In this document: positions 37,131 to 49,838 of the stretch, piece after piece
Numbering within the stretch: position 1 is the first letter of the stretch
Layout of the letters: each line of letters opens with the position of its first letter
Assembly: GCA_051294375.1 (NCBI GenBank)
Contig: CM119265.1
Span: 26,462,338 to 26,526,337 of the forward strand
DNA: 64,000 bases
Direction: 5' to 3'
From: Paraspadella gotoi
Lineage: Eukaryota; Chaetognatha
The notes under the pieces: generated by a model
Databases searched by the model: none
Told to the model about the DNA's origin: nothing
Seen by the model: only the letters and a program-made list of their open reading frames with translations
Position numbers and translations under genes: made by a program

Positions 37131-37201
37131 CCAAATGTTTAATTGAATAATGTTGTGAATATAAAAAGTCTCAGATATAATTGGCTTTCCCTTCCTAGTT
37201 A

Positions 37202-37265
<64 letters not shown>

Positions 37266-37744
37266 CTCTCTTCTCTCTCTCTTCTCTTCTTCTCTCCTTG
37301 TCTCTCTCCCTTCTATCTCCGCGATTTTTCATAATTCGTAGTCAATTGTCATGCAAATTACCAATTAACATATTTCAGTGGAATTTTCTCAATCTTTTCT
37401 TTTCCTCCATTTTTCTTCCAGTTCTCCCCATCCTCTTCTTTAACGTCCTTTTCTTTCCTCCTTCCTCCCTTTCCTCTTTTCTCTATTCTTCTTCCTCTAC
37501 CTCTCCTCTTTTCGCCTCCTTTCTCCTTCCTCCTCTTTCCTCCTTTTCTCCTCCTCTTATCCTCTCCACTCTTCTTCTACTTTCTTCCTGCTCCTCTCTT
37601 CTCCTTTCTTATCTTTCCTCCTCTCATCTCCTCTCTTTCCTCCCTTTCCTCTCTTTCCTCCCTTTCCTCCTTTTCCTCCTTCCTCTCTTTCCTCCCTTTC
37701 CTCCTTCCTCCTTTTCTTCCTCCTTCCTCCTCCAAACCCAAGCC

Positions 37745-37950
37745 ATGTCCTCCCAACTCGAGTCTCTCGATTCTCTCCTGACGACCAACTTGAGCGGCGC
37801 CGATTTGAGCGAAGCGCGCCGCATTTTGTTCGGGCGCGAATTAACGCCGCTCTCCATCCCCAACGCCGCGAGAGAAAAGGGCGCCGCGGGGAATTTCGAC
37901 GTCGTGGGTCACGTGATCGACGCCGGGGAGGAGGAACTGAGGCCGAAGAG
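37745..37950 (+). CDS. UPB1: Beta-ureidopropionase, exon 1 (copy 1, intact)
   Basis: This is the first coding exon of a beta-ureidopropionase (nitrilase superfamily, N-carbamoyl-beta-alanine amidohydrolase). The enzyme releases beta-alanine, CO2 and ammonia in the last step of uracil breakdown in the cytosol. The exon begins at ATG 37745 with MSSQLESLDSLL and continues with SEARRILFGREL, which aligns with the animal UPB1 N-terminal helix motif VKRVLYGKEL. It ends in EEELRPK plus two bases (phase 2), followed by GTGAGA. The split codon AG|A joins to exon 2 as Arg, as in animal UPB1. A CTCC/TTCC-rich stretch of about 300 bases lies just upstream. The start is chosen because it is the only ATG in frame and gives the usual UPB1 length. 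Confidence 0.9.
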
Positions 37951-38242
37951 GTGAGAGGGCGCGGGTTTTGTTTTTTGTTCGATTTGTTTTTTAGTTTTGT
38001 TTGTTATTGTTTTTTATTGTTTGTTGTTTTTTTTTAGTTTATTTTTTTTTATTTAGTTTGATTTGTTTTTGTTTTGTTTTTTATTTGTTTTGTTTGTTTT
38101 GTTTTGTTTTGTTTGTTTTTTTTTGTTTTTTTTATCCTTTTGTTTGTTTTATTTATTGTTAATTTTCTTTTTTGGTTTGCTTAGTTCGTTGATTATTTAT
38201 TTTTTAATTAACATAATTGTAAATTCAGATGTTTCTTGGTTT

Positions 38243-38325
38243 TGTTTCCCATGCACTCGTGCGTCCAAGAGGCTCGAACTCTCGACCTTTTGGACGCCAC
38301 GTCGAGACCTCAGCCATCTGGATCT
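38243..38325 (-). mobile_element. tRNA-derived SINE head, copy 1
   Basis: On the minus strand, GATGGCTGAGGTCTCG looks like a pol III box A and GAGTTCGAGCC like a box B. The T arm GAGAG-TTCGAGC-CTCT can form. The acceptor and anticodon stems are not well formed, so this is a tRNA-like element, not a working tRNA gene. It lies in intron 1 beside a (GTT/GTC)n tract. Confidence 0.5.
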
Positions 38326-38430
38326 CATTTGCGGTTGCAGCTGTCGTTGTTGTTGTTATTGTTGTCGTCGTTGTTGTCGTTGTTCTTGTCGTCGTTGTCG
38401 CCGCTAGGGTTGGCAATCTTTCCAAGGAGA

Positions 38431-38464
<34 letters not shown>

Positions 38465-38577
38465 CTGAGAGAAAGAGTGGCAAACTGCAATAACTGAATA
38501 GAGAGAGATTCATTCATCGTCATTCATTCATTCATCGTCATTCATTCATTCATCGTCATTCATTCATTCGATTTCAG

Positions 38578-38650
38578 AATCGTGAAAATCGCTGCGGTGC
38601 AAAATGCGATTGTTCTTCCAACGACGGAACCAATAGCGAAGCAGAGAGAG
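38578..38650 (+). CDS. UPB1: Beta-ureidopropionase, exon 2 (copy 1)
   Basis: Acceptor TTTCAG and donor GTCAAG frame a 73-base exon, phase 2 to phase 0. It encodes IVKIAAVQNAIVLPTTEP, the first beta strand of the nitrilase fold (animal UPB1 has RIVHVGLVQN at this place). The preceding intron holds a tRNA-like repeat and a (CATT)n-type tract that runs almost to the acceptor. Confidence 0.9.
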
Positions 38651-39354
38651 GTCAAGTAATTTCCCATTTTATTCATCGCTCTATTCATTGCTCTATTCAT
38701 TGCTTTATTCGCCTATTTATTTTTTGTTTTATTCAATGCTACGTTTACTCCTTTATTCACTGATTTTGTATTGCTTTTTTCATTTCTTTATTTATTGTTT
38801 TATTTCTTGCTTTATTCGCTGCATCATTCTTTGCTTTACTCACCGATTTATTTCGAAATAGTTTGAATAAAGTTATTACAAAATTCAAAATTCTGTTCAA
38901 AGTTCAGCTTCATTCCATTATGGTCAAATTTGTTATGCCCTTGGACTAAGGATAAGTTAGGCTAAGACATCCAACCCTCACGATATTAACAGGGCAAGAC
39001 CTTCCAAGATTTTAACCCCAGATTTTCTCATGTTAGCTATCATTCATTTATTCGTTCATTTGTTTATTCACCATCTCGCTTCATATACAATTGATTGAAT
39101 CATTTTCTCAATTTATTTCCTTGTTTATTAATCCTCGCGTCTCCTTATTCAATATTTCTTCCTTTCCCTCCCCCCCCCTTGTCCCCCCCTAGGCGATTAT
39201 TATTGATCTTTTCCACGTGTTTACCTCCGACTCTTTTACCCTCTTATCTATTCCGATTTATAGCCTGATTTATGGCAAGATTTATGGCGAGATTTATGGC
39301 GAGATTTATCCGCCTTTTAACTTTAGTCTTTTTTTCTCTCTCTCTCTCTTTCAG

Positions 39355-39426
39355 GCGCTGCATCAAAGGATCTCGGAGATGGTCAGCGCTGCAGCGGATT
39401 GCGGCGCCAACGTCGTTTGTTTGCAG
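39355..39426 (+). CDS. UPB1: Beta-ureidopropionase, exon 3 (copy 1)
   Basis: This is a 72-base phase 0-0 exon encoding ALHQRISEMVSAAADCG followed by ANVVCLQ, which matches the helix and strand before the catalytic Glu of UPB1. The acceptor is a (CT)n microsatellite ending in TTTCAG. The donor is GTCGGT and lies in a GTCGGTCGGTCGG run. The next residue, the catalytic Glu, is the first codon of exon 4. Confidence 0.9.
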
Positions 39427-39548
39427 GTCGGTCGGTCGGTCCCAAAAAAAATGACAACAACGACGACAAGGGCATTGCCTCGCCTCCGGTGAGATGAGGG
39501 ACGAATATAGTACGTGGAACGACTTGGATTGGGTGAAGATCGTGAGAG

Positions 39549-39599
<51 letters not shown>

Positions 39600-40046
39600 A
39601 TCGGCGAGAGAAGAGAGAAAAAAAAGCGACGAACCGGAAATGGGCGTGGCTGTGGAAACGGAAAGAAAAGAGAAGGAAGGAGGGAGGTAAGGGAGTGTTG
39701 AAGGGTAAGGATCTGGGTGAGGCGATGAGTGAAGGATTATAAGGGATGGAAAATTAGGGTAAGTGAATCTTTGTATCAAAGCAGCGTTTAAAGATATGGT
39801 TGTTGAAAGAGAAAAGGAATATTAAATGAAAGAAATTTAATATTAAAAACAAAAAGAATAAAAAAAGTTAAATTTAAAAAATACTTGAGGGATAAAATCT
39901 TTAGTTGAGGCGACGACGACGACGACGACAACGACGACAACCAATGACCAAAAAGCGCAAGATCTTCGACGAGCCAAGAGAAACAATCGTTGCAGAAAAA
40001 AAACAGTCAAGTGACGTTTCTCCTCTTCTTTCCTCTCTCTCTCTAT

Positions 40047-40078
<32 letters not shown>

Positions 40079-40589
40079 CTCTTCTCTCTTCTCCTCTCTC
40101 TCTCCTCTCTCTCTCTCTCTCTCCTCTCTCTCTTCGTCCACCCGATCTAATCTCTTTGGCCATTCGTACTAATGTTGAGAACATTCCTCCTCCTCCTCCT
40201 CATCCTCCTTCTTCTCCTCCTCCTCTTTGTTTTTCCTTCCAGCTTTTCTGCATTTTTTTCTTTCTTCTTTTCTTTCTTTTTGTTTTTTTCTCTAAATGTA
40301 TCTTCTTACCTCCTTTTTTCACTGTTTTCTTTCACTGTTTTCTTTTCTCCGCTTTGTTTTCCTTTTTGTTCCATTGCCTCGTCCCTCTGCTTGCTTTCCT
40401 TCTTTCTTTTTTTTCTTTCTTTTTTTTCTTTTTATTTCTTTCTTATTCTATTTTTTTTTCCTCTTCAATTCTATTTCCCTATTTTCTTTCTTTCCTTTTC
40501 TTTCCTTTTTTCCCCTCTTTTCCTTTCCTCCCTTTTTTCCTCCATTTTCCTCTTCATCTTCCTCCATTTTTCACGCATTTCTTCCTTCA

Positions 40590-40620
<31 letters not shown>

Positions 40621-40875
40621 GTTTTCGACGTCATTTTATTTTTCTTTCTGAATTTTCTCCCATTTTTTTTTCTTCGGTTGAAGAATCACTTTCTTCATTT
40701 TTTCCCTCTCATTCATGAATCTTTTATTCATGCAAGTTTAATTTCATTTATACTTAAATCTTTAAATATCATTTTTGGGTATGTTTTACGATTACTCGCC
40801 GATAAATTGGTACATAAATTTGCATTAGCAATATATTTATTTTGTACCCTCTTTTACGAGTTCACTCGTTTCACC

Positions 40876-40883
40876 ATAATTAT
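40876..40883. other. Empty target site of the hAT-like element
   Basis: ATAATTAT occurs once here in copy 1 with flanks matching those of the filled site in copy 2. It shows the pre-insertion state. Confidence 0.85.
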
Positions 40884-41339
40884 ATAATGTTATATTCTAC
40901 TAATATTTTTGTATCATATCTTCTTTCTCATCTACCCAAAACACTCTTCTTCCGTGCTTTCTTTATCCTACCTTTCTATTCTACCTTTCTTTATCCTACC
41001 TACCTATCATTCTCTTTTATCCAATACAATCTTCAATCTTCATCCCTCCTTTCCTTTTTCCTTCACATCTCTTCATTTCTCTTTCCTCTCCTCCCATTCT
41101 CCTTCGTTCCTCCTCCCTTCCTCCCTTCCTACCTCCCCCCTCCCTCCCTTTCTCCCCCTTCTCTCCCCTTCCCTATCTCCCTCCCTTCTCTCCTCTTCCC
41201 ACCAAACAAAACGGCCAAAACCGAATTATTAATGTTTTCTTTGCGAATAAATAATAACAGAAAAAAAAAAACCTTCCATCATGATGAATTACTTATCCTT
41301 TTCCCATTTTTTTCTACACCTTTTCAACGTCGAGCCCTC

Positions 41340-41640
41340 TTTCGGGTTTTTTTAAGTCACTTTTCGGTCTGTCTGTCGGTCGGTCTGTCCCACTTACTTA
41401 AAAATGTACATAATTTTTCTAGATAGTTAATTGCTCATTTGTTAAGACAGAAAAAGAACCAAATTTAATGGACTGTTAGCGCCGCCTTCAGGAAATCTTA
41501 AAACTATAAATAATAAAAGACGGAATTCCGATGCAGTGTGTGTCATGAATAAACAGGCTAGAAAGATGTTCGTAGTCATGCAGTCATGTCATGTCGCGTC
41601 ATATCACGTCATGTCACTGCGGCGCAACACATTGGATGAA
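41340..41640 (+). repeat. Interspersed repeat family 2
   Basis: AGTCACTTTTCGGTCTGTCT, then TTGTTAAGACAG, GGACTGTTAGCGCCGCCT, AAGACGGAATTCCGATGCAG, GTAGTCATGCAGTCATG and CACTGCGGCGCAACACATT. It matches 58225-58575 along its whole length. Confidence 0.75.
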
Positions 41641-41814
41641 CCGACCTTGTTTCTTTCTCAATTTATTTTTAACGCTTTCGCTTACCTTCTCCCTTCTTTA
41701 AAATCACACGATATCTGTTGCCCACATTCTCTTCCCTACGTCAATTCCACAACTCTGACCAACTCGTCCCCACACCCCGATCCCCACCCCTCACTTTTAC
41801 GCCACCAACCACAG

Positions 41815-42017
41815 GAGGCGTGGACAATGCCCTTCGCCTTCTGCACTCGCGAGAAGACGCCGTGGTGCGAGTTCGCCGAGTCCGCCGAAGATGGCGCCAC
41901 CACGCGTCTCTGTCAGAAATTGGCGCGGCGCCACAACTGCGTCATCATTTCCCCGATTTTGGAGAGAGACGTGGATCACGGGGAGACGCTGTGGAACACC
42001 GCCGTGGTCATTTCAAA
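41815..42017 (+). CDS. UPB1: Beta-ureidopropionase, exon 4 (copy 1), with catalytic Glu
   Basis: This 203-base exon starts with GAG GCG TGG (EAW). The GAG encodes the catalytic Glu equivalent to human Glu119. It continues [39 protein letters not shown] and LWNTAVVIS, all nearly identical to animal UPB1. The reading frame stays open past the donor, but the correct donor is GTCAGT at 42018. Splicing there leaves AA, which joins to the first C of exon 5 to give Asn, restoring the conserved ISNSG. No indel is visible in this copy. Confidence 0.93.
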
Positions 42018-43540
42018 GTCAGTGGGGGAGTTGAAAGTGTGGATAATATTGTGGGCCCGTGGGCTGTTTCTCGATGAGAGTGGTCGTCAACTCTGACTGT
42101 GAGATTCTTGATTGAAAGCCTTTCAGAATTCCTTTCCAAAGTTAATTGAATGAATTTTTTTTTTTTTGGTTAATGGTTATAACAATTTCATAGATGCAGT
42201 AGATTTGGCGAAGATGAAAATAATATGTTGGTGAAAAAGATGATATTGATTTAGAACCAAAAGCACAACAGATGGATTGTCGATTAATTTTCCATTTAAA
42301 TACTAAGTCGACACAAAAAACTAACTTCGACTCTGCCTTCCGCTACACTTACTTAGGGAGGGCCGAACAACACATGTCACACCAAATTCCCTCCTTCCAG
42401 AACCATTAGAACCCCTCTACCTCCCTTCCTTTCCTCTTTCCTCTTTCCTTTTCTCTCGTTATTACCTCTAATTCAAGCGATGACCATATGTCGTCATTTG
42501 CTGGTTGCGCTTCGACGAAAAGGTAATCAAAGCGAAAAGGCTGACATCAGTCTTTCTCTCGCCATCTGTCCGTTTCAGCTCCACTGATTCCGTTTACTCT
42601 TCTACAATAAAATTGGTACAACCGAAATAAAATAATACTTCATTCAATAAATAAGCTATCTTGACCCTGACTTTGAACAGGCTATGGTGGTTTAAGACTT
42701 CCATCACTCTTACAAGATGACGATATAACTAGTCCCCTGCAAGCTTTCAATCAAGACTCTCTCGCGTCTCGTTTATAGTCGCCCGAGTACCTGGTATCAT
42801 ATATTTCAAAGAGAGTTTCAATGTAGAAAAAGATTACTCTTAACTTAAGACTTAAGCATTATATTTGACTCAAATCTACAATTCGTCAATCTGGTTTTAG
42901 ATTTAAGATTTCGCAGCATTTTTGAAATGCGGCCAATTTTAGTGTGAAGGTGTTTTCCCTTCACGCCCCCGTGGAGTCACTCGTTCTAGACGTCGCACGT
43001 TCCTTGTCGAGTGACGAAGGATCTTTTCCGACTGAATACTTGAATCTTTTTGATGAATATCGAGTCGAATTCTGATGAATATTAAGACGCGAAAGGTTTC
43101 CAAATATTTTTAATCAAGTATTTTAAAAAAGTCCCGTAGACTGTAATCAGAACGGTGAAACCGTTTTAATTGAGTCAAAGTAAAACTAAAGACGGTAGTT
43201 CCTCTCTGTAAATTTTGATGTGACCAAACAAAGATATCGACCGACAGGTCAAATACGACTCAGATAGAAATAAAAACGTAAACAGAGAGGAGAAAAAAAA
43301 GAGGTAAAATGTAGGGACGCGCATAATATTTCACACTTAGATTTATATTAATTTAGCTTTTAAGTTCGGTTAAACATAAATGTAGTTTTAGGCCATAAGT
43401 GGTTAGAGTTAATAATTAAGAATATATAATAATATCCCCGTACATAACGGTATGATCTCTTGACTTACACAAAGAGCGACCGGATCACAACCGGGAATAC
43501 GATATCTGACTACTTGATGAGCTGTGAGAACTGATCTACG

Positions 43541-44047
43541 CTCACCCTCTATTCCTTCCTCTTCCTCCTTTCTCCCTCTTTCCTCCTTCATCCCTCCTCC
43601 TTCTTCCTCTTCCGCCCTCCTCCTTCTTCTCCTTCCTCCCTTCTCCTTCTTCCTTTCTCCCCTCCTTCTTTTCTCCTTCCTCCCCCCTCCTCCTCCTCCC
43701 TCCTCCTTTCCTCCTTCTTCTCCTCCTCCCTCCTCCTTCTTCCTCTTCCTCCTCCTCCTTCTTTCTCCTTCCTACTTCCTCCTCCTCCATCCTCCTTCTT
43801 CCTCCTCCTTCTACCTCCTTCCTCCTTCCCTCCTTCTTCCTCCATCCTCCTCCACCCTCCTCCCTCTTTCTCCTCATCCTTCTCCTTCCTCCTCTCTTTC
43901 TTCCTCCTTTTCCCTCCTCTCTTCCCTCCTCCTCTTCTCCTTCCTCCCTCCTCCTTCTTCCTCCCTCATCCCTCTCCTTCTTCCTCCCTCCTCCCTCTCC
44001 TTCTTCCTCCCTCCTCCTTCTCCTCCTTCCTCCTCTTCCTCCTTCAA
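43541..44047 (+). repeat. CTCC/CTTCC polypyrimidine tract, copy 2
   Basis: About 500 bases are nearly pure pyrimidine on the plus strand (CTCCTTCCTCC type). Mirror-like segments could form triplex DNA. It is the sequence that the fold-back in copy 1 is centred on. Confidence 0.9.
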
Positions 44048-45044
44048 TCCTTTTTTTGAGCGACTGACAGGTTTACACCAAAAAAAAAAAAAGAAAATCA
44101 GCGGCGGCGTCAATTTAAAGAGAGTCGCGCTGCGTCGCTGCTCAGCCGCTTTTGTTTACTGCGGCGGCTGACGCTATTCCAGCGGCTAATTTCCACCGAC
44201 TGTCCCTGATGCGTTTAGCCGTCGAAGCTCCTACGGTGGCGACCAATCCGCTAGAGCACGCCGCTGGAGCAATCGCAGTTCGCTCCAGCGAACATCGATC
44301 GAGTTTGTTACTTCTCCTATTTATTCGTGGAATCAAAACATCTGAGAAGCTGGGATTCTTTTTTTCTTTTCTTTTTTTCTTTTCTTTTTTTCCGAAAAGA
44401 GATAGAAAAAAAAATGATGATGTGAAGAATCAACTTTGGGAATCATTTGCGCGAATAATATTTAAAGACTTAAAAAGATTATATTGATCGGGAAAGAAGG
44501 ACAACGGACAAAAGACGGACGGACGGATGGATGGACAATTGGACATTCTAATTAATCGAACGATTAAGAGGACGCGCACAAAAAATCAAATTCTACGCAA
44601 CTTTATTGAGTGAAAAAAAATCATCAGATCAGAATGAGATAAAAATATTAATGAAAAGGTATTGAGCTGCCAAATGTTTATCAGTTTCTCAGACCCCCGT
44701 GCGATCAGTAAGTCGGTAAAAGCCTAATAAGAGTTTCTGGACTCTCAAAACATTATAATAACAAAAATTCGTGGGAAACATTTGAGATGCGAATCTAAGG
44801 ACTTGAAAAGGATATTTAACCCTCGCTCGGTTCCTTAAAGTTCAAAAACTTCCAAGACAAGGATCTGACGACAGAGTATCAGATTTTGACGAAAACACGT
44901 GGACTGAATCTCGCATTCAACGGTCAAGGAGTTAAACGAGACACATGCTGCAGTTTCGTTAAATTAAAATTAAAGAAAATATAATAATAATGAACTTAAA
45001 TGTTATCGCAATATGCAATAAGATTTTGAATCTACCAAAAATCT

Positions 45045-45132
<88 letters not shown>

Positions 45133-45225
45133 GTGTTTTGGTTTAATTTGGAAATCCTGAGCGAGAGAGCGAGACAGATTTTTTGTGGGGGATAAATTCT
45201 CCGTTACCGAGGTTGCCCTTTATTA

Positions 45226-45282
<57 letters not shown>

Positions 45283-45543
45283 GTCTCTCTTTCTCGCTCA
45301 AAGGAGTAAACTTTGAACTCAAATTTTTTCTAGTCGTATCTGAGGCAGCGTCTGACTGAAAAAAAAAAATCGGTTTTCAACTTTTTCGAAAATTAATTAA
45401 CTTTATTTAAAAGGTAAACTTAGTATAGTAGATATTTTTAAAATATTTTAATCACTCACTTTTTTAAGTTTTTTGATTAATATATATACAAAATTGAAAT
45501 TTATTCATAAAAAAAAAAACTGAAATCTTTCTTTATATCTAGC

Positions 45544-45608
<65 letters not shown>

Positions 45609-46794
45609 CTCTCTCTCATTCTCTGTTTATAACTTCACTAAATTTTCCTGATCAAAACAAGTCTCCTGCGACGCGATCACGGATTATGGAGCGCGGAAAT
45701 GTGCGGACGAGTGGAGGAGTAAATAAAGAAGAATGAAGAGAGAGAAGAGAGAAAGAGAGAGAGAGAGAGAGAGAGGAGAAGAGGAGAGAGAGAGAGAGAG
45801 AGACCCTCCAAATGAAGAAAAAACGGAAGCTGACAAATCACAACAACAACACCACCAAATCTCTCGCGTCCATTTTTTACAATAAACAAGAGACGCGTCG
45901 ATCACTTAAACGTGCGCATGCGCTTGTAGTGTTTAACGGTTGGTGGTCTTTTCTCCTTTTTCCCTTTTGTTTTTCCTTTCTTTTTTTCTCATTTTTGTTT
46001 TGGTTTCGTGACGAATCGTTTGCTGTCGTCGTTGTTGTTATTGTTGTTGTTATTGTTGTTGCTGTTGTTGGTTGTTTTTCTTTCGATGCGGGAAACCAAC
46101 GATTGATTAACGATTTCGGAGTAAAATGTGTTTTTTTTTTTTTTTTTTTTTTGTTTTATTTTTCAAATGAAAGGACGATTGTCGTTGTAATGTGAGGGTA
46201 AAAAGAATTAACTCAGTAAGAAAAAGAAAACTCCGCATATTTAATATATATAGTATATATATTATATATATATTATATACGTATGAACTTCTCTAAATTT
46301 TTTATGAAAATTTGCAAATTACTCGTTCACTATTATCTATATTATATTTTATGAAGGATTTACTATTTAATCTATATTCTTTAAATATATATTTTGCTTC
46401 TTAAACATTTTTTTACTTTCATCATTCTATAAAACTCATTTTGGAAGGGGAAGTCAGTGTTGTCTCTGGAAATAGAGGAGTATCTATACACACAAGGTTA
46501 GATTACAGATCTGTCCTAGTTTCTAATTGAATCACACATCATTCCTGTAATTCTGTAATTCCCGTTTGTTTTTTTAAAATTCTCACAATGTTTTCCTTCT
46601 ATTCGTCATTCGTCGAATTTTTTCTCATCAGTTCAAAATTGTCGCAAAAAAACAGTGAAAATCGTGGGAAAGTAATAACAGTCGCCGACAGTCGGAAACA
46701 GTCGTAAAAAAAAAAAATCTCCGTCGCCTCGGATTTTTTTATTTTTGACGCGTCGTTTCTTTATGTCGACGAGAGATGGGAGAGTGGTCGAAAG

Positions 46795-47130
46795 AGGGGG
46801 CTGAGGTGGAGAAAAGGGGGGCTGAGGTGGGGAAAAGGGGGCTGAGGTGGGGAAAAGGTGGGCTGAGGTGGGGAAAAGGGGGGGCTGAGGTGGGGAAAAG
46901 GGGGTTCATGTGGGGAAAGGGGGGCTGAGGTGGGTAAAAGTAAGCTGTAGGTGCGAAAGGTTGGCTGAGGTGGGGAAAAGGGGATTGCGGTGGGGAAAAG
47001 GGGGGCTGAGATGGAGAAAAGGTGGCTGGGTGGGCGAAAAGGGGCATGAGGTAGGGAAAAGGGGGCTGAGGTGGGAAAAAGGGGGCAGAGGTAGGAAAGG
47101 GGGGCTGAGGTGGGAAAAAGGGGGCGCGGG
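46795..47130 (+). repeat. GGGGCTGAGGTGGGGAAAA minisatellite, copy 2
   Basis: This is the uninterrupted counterpart of the two arrays in copy 1, about 17 units. Confidence 0.9.
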
Positions 47131-47847
47131 GGTGTTGAAGAGGGTTTAGTAGGGGAGAAGGGGAGGGGGTCGAAAAGGGTGGGCGGAAGTGGGGCGGGGA
47201 GTTAGGAGCGAATCTTTCTAGAAATTTGCGGGAAATTCCGCGTCTTTTTTCTCGCCACATAGATTTCCGTTTTGGTCATATTGATCTCTGTTTGTAGGAC
47301 GTTGGCGCAGGGGTTGGCGTTGCGCTGGCGCTGGATCGACTTTGCTATTTCTTGATTTCACTTGATCGCTTCTTGATTCCATAGGAACTGAGATGTCTGG
47401 GTCATTTGATATTTTGATATTTCATATTTTGATATCTTTATTTTTTATTTATTTTTTTTTTTGCTTTTTTATTGACCACAAGTTTCCCCTTTTTCACTTT
47501 TCCCTTTCGCCTCTTGCTTTTTATTTTCCCATTTTGCTTCTTATTCGTCATTTTTTCTCATTCTTTTCGCTTTCTTCCGCTTTTTTGTCTATGATTTCCT
47601 CTTAGCTTTATTATTTGCCTTTCGACTTTCCTTTGCTTTTTTTTTTTTTGCTTTCCTCTTTGCTCTTTTCCCCTAGTGCCTTTGCCATCTTGCCATCTTT
47701 GCAATAGTTACCATCGTTACCATCCCACGCGAAACTTTTTTTTATGTTTCTGTCCATAAACCTATGCGTTATTTGCTTCGGCTTCGTCCTTCGCCCCCCT
47801 CAGATTTACACAACAAGACGTTTTCGTGTCCTTTTCGATGATTGTCG

Positions 47848-47950
<103 letters not shown>

Positions 47951-48153
47951 TGTTTAACCGAATCCTTAGAGTCATCTTGTTACTCTGATCACAATCTCGA
48001 TAACCTTATTATTTCTTTCTTCTTTCTTTTCTTTTCTTTTCATTTCTTTCTTCTTTCTTTCTTTTATTCAATTTCGTGTTTAGTCGTTTCTTTATTTTTT
48101 CTCTACATTCACTCATTCCTTTCTGTCTAAAAGTGACCTTGACCTTTGCTGAG

Positions 48154-48268
<115 letters not shown>

Positions 48269-48524
48269 TCCTCTCTCGGGTCACAAATCCCCGGTAGAGA
48301 GCGAGAGCCCAGGTTTCAAGGCGCCTCCAAAAAAAATTTCCTCTTCAACATTTTTTTCCTTTTTCTCAGTCAAAGTTTTGCGGATCCATTTTTTATTTTT
48401 TCCTTATAATATATACTTGTTTGTTCTAATAATTTTTATTCAGGAGTTGAGTGAAGCATTTATTAGCTTCTATGAAATTAAAAGGGAATACAAAACAGGG
48501 AGAAATGATTAAGAGAGAGAGAAA

Positions 48525-48573
<49 letters not shown>

Positions 48574-48663
48574 CCAATATTTAATTGAATAATGTTGTGA
48601 ATATAAAAAAGTCTCAGATATAATTGCTGTTCCCTTCCTAGTATACTGTCTCTCTCTCTCTCT

Positions 48664-48764
<101 letters not shown>

Positions 48765-49223
48765 GCTCTCTCTCTCCTTCTCTCCTCTCTCCCTTCTATC
48801 TCCGCGATTTTCATAATTCGTAGTCAATTGTCATGCAATTACCAATTAACATATTCAGTGGAATTTTCTCAATCTTTTCTTTTCCTCCATTATTCTTCAG
48901 TTCTCCCCATCCTCTTCTTTAACGTCCTTTCTTCCTCCTTCCTCCCTTTCCTCTTTTCTCCGTCCTTCTTCCTCTACCTCTCCTCTTTTCGCCTCCTTTC
49001 TCCTTCCTCCTCTTTCCTCCTTTTCTCCTCCTCTTATCCTCTCCCACTCTTCTTCTACTTTCTTCCTGCTCCTCTCGTCTCCTTTCTTCACTTTCCTCCT
49101 CTCATCTCCCTCTCTTTCCTCCCTTTCCTCTCTTTCCTCCCTTTCCTCCTTTTCCTCCTTCCTCACTTTCCTCCCTTTCCTCCTTCCTCCTTTTCCTCCT
49201 CCTTCCTCCTCCAAAGCCAAGCC

Positions 49224-49428
49224 ATGTCCTCCCAACTCGAGTCTCTCGATTCTCTCCTGACGACCAACTTGAGCGGCGCCGATTTGAGCGAAGCGCGCCG
49301 CATTTTGTTCGGGCGCGAATTAACGCCGCTCTTCATCCCCAACGCCGCGAGAGAAAAGGGCGCCGCGGGGAATTTCGACGTCGTGGGTCACGTGATCGAC
49401 GCCGGGAGGAGGAACTGAGGCCGAAGAG
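49224..49428 (+). pseudogene. Beta-ureidopropionase exon 1, second copy, frameshifted
   Basis: This copy is almost identical to the exon at 37745 but one G is missing in the GCCGGGGAGG run near its end. The frame therefore reads DAGRRN and a stop instead of DAGEEELRPK. It also differs by Ser to Phe (TPLF for TPLS). The donor GTGAAA is kept. It is either a degraded tandem copy or an uncorrected alternative allele. Confidence 0.8.
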
Positions 49429-49754
49429 GTGAAAGGCGCGGGTTTTGTTTTTGTTCGATTTGTTTTTTAGTTTTGTTTGTTTATTGTTTTTATTGTTTGT
49501 TTTATTTTTTTTAGTTTATTTTTTATTTAGTTTGATTTGTTTTTGTTTTGTTGTTTTTGGTTTTTGTTTGAATTGTCTGTTTTGTTTGATTTGTTTTTTT
49601 ATTTGTTTTGTTTGTTTGTTTTTTTTTTTTTTTTTTGTTTTTTATCCTTTTGTTTGTTTTATTTATTGTTAATTTTCTTTTTTTGGTTTGCTTAGTTCGT
49701 TGATTATTTATTTTTTAATTAACATAATTGTAAATTCAGATGTTTCTTGGTTTT

Positions 49755-49838
49755 TTTTTCCCGTGCACTCGTGCGTCTAAGAGGCTCGAACTCTCGACCT
49801 TTTGGACGCCACGTCGAGACCTCAGCCATCTGGATCTC
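49755..49838 (-). mobile_element. tRNA-derived SINE head, copy 2
   Basis: This is the counterpart of the 38243-38325 element in the second copy of intron 1, almost identical including both pol III boxes. Confidence 0.5.

Noticed and set aside
38885-39015. A further copy of interspersed family 1 in UPB1 intron 2
   Set aside because: Only scattered short matches; not clearly better than chance.
41813-42096. UPB1 exon 4 extended as an open frame to the stop past 42090
   Set aside because: Conserved residues end at VVIS and the GTCAGT donor restores ISNSG with exon 5; the rest is intron.
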